From: Thermoleophilia bacterium
GTDB lineage: Bacteria; Actinomycetota; Thermoleophilia; Miltoncostaeales; Miltoncostaeaceae
DNA: 8,360 nt
NCBI GenBank assembly: GCA_029861485.1
Contig: JAOTZF010000071.1
Span: forward strand, 1-8,360
Direction of reading: 5' to 3'
Positions 5,902 to 8,360 of this stretch are shown here, one piece after another. How positions within the stretch are numbered: the first letter of the stretch is position 1; every line of letters begins with the position of its first letter. The position numbers and the translations under genes were made by a program. Below the pieces are notes generated by a model. It was not told the DNA's origin. It saw nothing but the letters and a program-made list of their open reading frames with translations, and did no database searches.

Positions 5902-6606
5902 ATGGCAACTGAACAGGTAACCACGCCGACTGCGGACGAGGTCCTCGCGACGACGCGCTCGGTCCGCGGCGGCATCGATACGAGTCGCCCCGTGCCACGC
6001 GAGCTGATCGAGGAGTGCGTCACGCTCGCACTTCAAGCGCCGAGCGGATCGAACATCCAGAACGCGCATTTCGTGGTGGTGACCGACCCCGAGAAGCGTG
6101 GCGCTCTCGCAGAGATCTACGGCCGCGGCTGGGAGATGTACGCGCAGACTCCTCTCTATGCGCCGACGCTGAAGTTCGATGACCCCGGCCACCAGGCCCG
6201 TCAGGATGAGATCAGCAAGTCCGCGCTGTCATTCGTCGAGCACATCCACGAGGTGCCGGTGATGGTGATTCCCTGCGTCGACTTCGGTGTCGGGCGCGGC
6301 AAGGTGTTCGCCGAGGCAGGGTACTCGCGGGACGTCGTGCTGCCGACCCTCGTCCATTCGGCCGTTTGGGGCGCGATTCTGCCCGCTGCGACGCGGTTCC
6401 GGCTCGCGGCTCGCGCGCGCGGCCTCGGCTCCTGCTGGACCGTGGTGCATCTCTTCTTCGAGCAGGACGCCGCCGAGGTGCTCGGGATTCCCTACGAGAG
6501 CGTCCTCCAAGCGGCGCTCTTCCCGGTTGGCTACGCGTCGGAAGACGAGTTCTTCCGGGCCTGGCGGCCGCCGCTTTCTGAAGTACTGCACTGGGACGCT
6601 TGGTAA
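5902..6606 (+). CDS. Nitroreductase-family flavoprotein
   Basis: 234 residues of the FMN-dependent nitroreductase fold, normally a dimer that uses NAD(P)H to reduce nitro compounds, quinones, enones or other small molecules; the substrate cannot be told from sequence. Motifs: the FMN-phosphate segment TTRSVRGGID (res. 17-26), helix and loop LALQAPSGSNIQNAHFVVVTD (42-62), corresponding to the family's APSGxNxQPWxFxVV, and ARARGLGSCWT (170-180), the usual A..GLGT flavin segment. LGIPYESVLQAALFPVGY (194-211) follows, as in the family C-terminal half. The usual aromatic residue after RSVR is replaced by Gly-Gly, and the Pro-Trp after Gln by Asn-Ala, so the active-site rim may differ. No signal peptide; cytoplasmic. 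First of a plus-strand group; the next gene begins 41 bases on. Confidence 0.85.
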   Translation: MATEQVTTPTADEVLATTRSVRGGIDTSRPVPRELIEECVTLALQAPSGSNIQNAHFVVVTDPEKRGALAEIYGRGWEMYAQTPLYAPTLKFDDPGHQARQDEISKSALSFVEHIHEVPVMVIPCVDFGVGRGKVFAEAGYSRDVVLPTLVHSAVWGAILPAATRFRLAARARGLGSCWTVVHLFFEQDAAEVLGIPYESVLQAALFPVGYASEDEFFRAWRPPLSEVLHWDAW

Positions 6607-6608
6607 GC

Positions 6609-6616
6609 GACGCGTC
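6609..6616. repeat. Palindrome GACGCGTC, copy 1
   Basis: Perfect 8-base palindrome two bases after the nitroreductase stop codon. The same eight bases recur after the next gene (7084-7091). These are the two gaps of this gene group, so a shared processing or binding site is possible. Too short to be a terminator by itself. Confidence 0.3.
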
Positions 6617-6635
6617 CCGTGGATGTCGACGAATC

Positions 6636-6641
6636 AAGGAG
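6636..6641 (+). promoter_or_regulatory. Ribosome binding site of the SnoaL-like gene
   Basis: AAGGAG, six bases before the ATG at 6648. It selects this ATG over an in-frame start 48 bases upstream that would overlap the nitroreductase end and add residues without family support. Confidence 0.75.
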
Positions 6642-6647
6642 ACGACG

Positions 6648-7076
6648 ATGACACCTGAAGAGGTTGTGCGCCGATCGCTCGAGACCTGGAATGCCGACGA
6701 CCGAGCGGGCCACCGCTCCACCTACGCGGATGACGCGGTACTGAAGGAGTACGGCACCGGACGGGAGCTCGTCGGCGGCGATCAGATCGTGGAGGTGCAT
6801 TTCGCCTGGCGAGCCGCCTTCCCGGGCGTTCGAGGCGAGATAATCAACCTGATTGCTTCAGGCGACCAGGTGGCCTACGAGACGGCCTGGAAGGGCACCC
6901 ACACCGGACCGCTCGCCACGCCCGATGGCCAGACGCTGCCCGCCACCGGCAAGACGATCGACGTGCCCGCCTGCTTGGTGATGACCGTTCGCAACGAGAA
7001 GATCGTCGAGCAGCATCACTACTTCGACCAAGTCACGATGATGACGCAGCTCGAGGTGATGCCCGCCGCGGCTTAG
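6648..7076 (+). CDS. SnoaL-like / NTF2-like protein (ester cyclase family)
   Basis: 142 residues with the compact alpha+beta cone fold of the SnoaL-like polyketide-cyclase group. The evidence is the order of features. An N-terminal helix EEVVRRSLETWNADD is followed by a YADDAVLKEYGTG strand, and ELVGGDQIVEVHFAWRAAFPGVRGEI has the typical G...I...F..AFPD/G spacing. Then comes GDQVAYETAWKGTHTGPLATPDGQTLPATGKTID (72-105), very close to the usual W.GTHTG.....PPTGK.. block, and NEKIVEQHHYFDQVTMMTQL (116-135). Members act on small hydrophobic substrates, but many have unknown roles, so no reaction is assigned. The conserved His/Asp residues could serve as acid-base groups. Cytoplasmic; probably co-transcribed with the nitroreductase. 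Confidence 0.82.
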   Translation: MTPEEVVRRSLETWNADDRAGHRSTYADDAVLKEYGTGRELVGGDQIVEVHFAWRAAFPGVRGEIINLIASGDQVAYETAWKGTHTGPLATPDGQTLPATGKTIDVPACLVMTVRNEKIVEQHHYFDQVTMMTQLEVMPAAA

Positions 7077-7083
7077 CGCTGCA

Positions 7084-7091
7084 GACGCGTC
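7084..7091. repeat. Palindrome GACGCGTC, copy 2
   Basis: Same perfect palindrome as 6609-6616, seven bases after the SnoaL-like stop and 17 bases before the GTG of the hydrolase gene. Confidence 0.3.
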
Positions 7092-7108
7092 ACACGAAGC
7101 GGACGGGG

Positions 7109-7810
7109 GTGTCGGCGGAGATGACGAGAGACGCATGTCACACCCGCCTATCGTCGCCGCCGATGTCCCCGTCCTCACTCAGGCTGGCCAACGGCGTCAG
7201 CGCCATGCTGTGGGAGGTCCATGGGCGGGCGCCCGCGGTGCTCGTGATCCACGGCTACGGCAGCCGCAAGGAGAATCACTCCGACTTTGCCGAGCAGGTC
7301 GCCGCACGGGGTATGGCGGCCATGGCCATCGACCTCCCCGGACACGGTGAGACCGGCGGACGGCTGGGCCCGGCAGCACTCGATGCCGTGCTCGCCGGCA
7401 TCGACGCGCTGGGCGATGCCGGGCACGCGCGCATCGGGCTTCGGGGATCCTCTCTCGGGGGATTGCTGGCCCTCGCCGCGGCCGCGCGACGGCCCGAGCT
7501 GGTTGCCGCCATCGTGGCGATCTGCCCGGCGCAGCCCGCATTGCTTGCCCGGCGGCTGGAGGCGGACTGGCCGCTGGCCATCGACCTGGAGCATGCCGCG
7601 CGCCTGCCTGGGATCGCGCGGGGCTATTGGCATGCCACCGGAGACGACCGCGTGCCGTGGGCCGGCACGCTGCGCCTCGCGCAGATCAGCCCACCGCCGG
7701 TGTACCTGCGGGTGAAGATGGGCGGTGGCCACACCACCCTGCAGCACGACCCCGAGGTGCTGCGCGATGCGGCCGACTTCCTGGCCGAGCATCTGGGTGG
7801 CGATGGATAG
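7109..7810 (+). CDS. Alpha/beta hydrolase
   Basis: A serine hydrolase of 233 residues if begun at GTG 7109. Landmarks: VLVIHGYGSRKEN (res. 45-57) with the oxyanion-hole HG, AIDLPGHGETGG (73-84), nucleophile Ser115 in GLRGSSLGG (G-x-S-x-G), acid Asp179 or Asp180 in HATGDDRVPW, and His208 in GGGHTTL. The triad is complete. The protein is short, with a small or no cap domain, like dienelactone-hydrolase or BAAT-type esterases; the substrate is unknown. The start is uncertain: GTG 7109 follows a G-rich GGACGGG, ATG 7121 has GGAG too close, and ATG 7163 has no ribosome binding site although homology begins only at LRLANGVSAM (24-33). It overlaps the uracil-DNA glycosylase gene by eight bases, so the two are probably co-translated. 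Confidence 0.85.
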   Translation: MSAEMTRDACHTRLSSPPMSPSSLRLANGVSAMLWEVHGRAPAVLVIHGYGSRKENHSDFAEQVAARGMAAMAIDLPGHGETGGRLGPAALDAVLAGIDALGDAGHARIGLRGSSLGGLLALAAAARRPELVAAIVAICPAQPALLARRLEADWPLAIDLEHAARLPGIARGYWHATGDDRVPWAGTLRLAQISPPPVYLRVKMGGGHTTLQHDPEVLRDAADFLAEHLGGDG

Positions 7811-8360
7811 CCTGGCCGCGATTCAGGAGGAGGTCGTCAACTGTCGTCTGTGCCCACGGCTGGTCGAGTGGCGCGAGCAGGTGGGTCGCGAGAAACGCGC
7901 GTCCTTCGCCGACCAGGACTACTGGGCGCGGCCGGTACCGAGCTTCGGCGATCCCGATCCCTGGCTGCTGATCGTAGGGCTCGCCCCGGCGGCCCATGGT
8001 GCGAACCGCACCGGGCGGATGTTCACCGGCGACCGGAGCGGCGACTTCCTGTACGCGGCGCTGCACCGCGCGGGCTTCGCGAACCAATCCGAGGCGCTCG
8101 GCACCGACGACGGCCTGGAGCTGACCGGCTGCCGCATCACCGCAGCCGTGCGGTGCGCGCCACCGGCCAACAAGCCGACCCCGCGGGAGCGAGACACGTG
8201 CGCGCCCTATCTGGAGCGCGAGCTCGCGCTCCTGCAGCGCGTGGAGGTGGTTATGGCGCTCGGCGGCATCGGCTGGAACGCCGTGCTGAGCCACATCGAG
8301 GACCCACCGCGGCCCAGGCCGAAGTTCGGGCACGGCGCAGAGGCGAGGCTGTGTGAGATT
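7803..8360 (+). CDS. udgB: Uracil-DNA glycosylase family 5 (UDGb), 3' end cut by window edge
   Basis: Removes uracil, and in this family also other deaminated bases, from DNA to begin base excision repair. I translated the frame by hand: 186 residues are visible, open to the right edge, of a family around 220-260 long. Cys14, Cys17 (NCRLCPR), Cys118 (VRCAPPANKPT) and Cys133 (DTCAPYL) match the four [4Fe-4S] ligands of UDG families 4 and 5. Motif 1 is GLAPAAHGANRTGRMFTGD (res. 59-77). APAAHG marks family 5; the Asp/Asn or Glu general base of other families is replaced by Ala in this motif. RPVPSFGDPDPWLLIVGLAP before it and LGGIGWNAVL (153-162) are also typical. The second catalytic motif (H-P-S type) lies beyond the window. 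ATG 7803 overlaps the hydrolase stop by eight bases. Confidence 0.93.
   Translation, partial: MDSLAAIQEEVVNCRLCPRLVEWREQVGREKRASFADQDYWARPVPSFGDPDPWLLIVGLAPAAHGANRTGRMFTGDRSGDFLYAALHRAGFANQSEALGTDDGLELTGCRITAAVRCAPPANKPTPRERDTCAPYLERELALLQRVEVVMALGGIGWNAVLSHIEDPPRPRPKFGHGAEARLCEI

Noticed and set aside
6600..6647. Upstream start of the SnoaL-like gene overlapping the nitroreductase stop
   Set aside because: The added residues are Arg/Cys-rich and not family-like, whereas AAGGAG stands six bases before the ATG at 6648.
1..8360. CRISPR array, tRNA, rRNA, insertion sequence, phage or defence system
   Set aside because: No regularly spaced repeats, cloverleaf-like sequence, transposase or nuclease motifs were seen; the genes are housekeeping metabolism plus common enzyme families.

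Overview
The window is GC-rich bacterial chromosome with dense, mostly overlapping genes, a strong G/C third-position bias and many GTG/TTG starts. Gene content (lysA, thrC, thrB, a TalC-type transaldolase, a class II fructose-bisphosphatase, family 5 uracil-DNA glycosylase) fits a high-GC actinobacterium. My best guess is a deep-branching class such as Thermoleophilia, but the sequence alone does not prove that.

The left two thirds (1-5610) is a minus-strand block read from right to left: lysA (meso-diaminopimelate decarboxylase), thrC (threonine synthase), thrB (homoserine kinase), folP-like (dihydropteroate synthase family), then after a 127-base spacer tal (transaldolase) and glpX (class II fructose-1,6-bisphosphatase, cut by the left edge). 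lysA, thrC, thrB and folP overlap or nearly touch and should be one transcript. It makes lysine from the aspartate/DAP branch, threonine from homoserine, and possibly a folate-related step. tal and glpX overlap by 4 bases and serve the pentose-phosphate and gluconeogenic sugar-phosphate pool. They seem to have their own promoter and a hairpin-bearing 5' leader in the spacer. Five of the six minus-strand genes start with GTG or TTG; only lysA starts with ATG.

Positions 5611-5901 form a divergent intergenic region of 291 bases. It holds a candidate extended -10 promoter so close to lysA that the mRNA may be leaderless, an 11-base direct repeat, and interleaved ATTGC/GCAAT half-sites that look like an operator.

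The right third (5902-8360) is a plus-strand group: an FMN-dependent nitroreductase-family protein, a SnoaL/NTF2-like protein, an alpha/beta hydrolase, and a family 5 uracil-DNA glycosylase (UDGb) cut by the right edge. The last two overlap by 8 bases. The two gaps within this group share an 8-base palindrome. No tRNA, rRNA, CRISPR array, insertion sequence or phage gene was seen. I found no clear new system; the best leads are the promoter/leader elements, the absence of hom between lysA and thrC, and the altered active-site loops of the DHPS-like protein.
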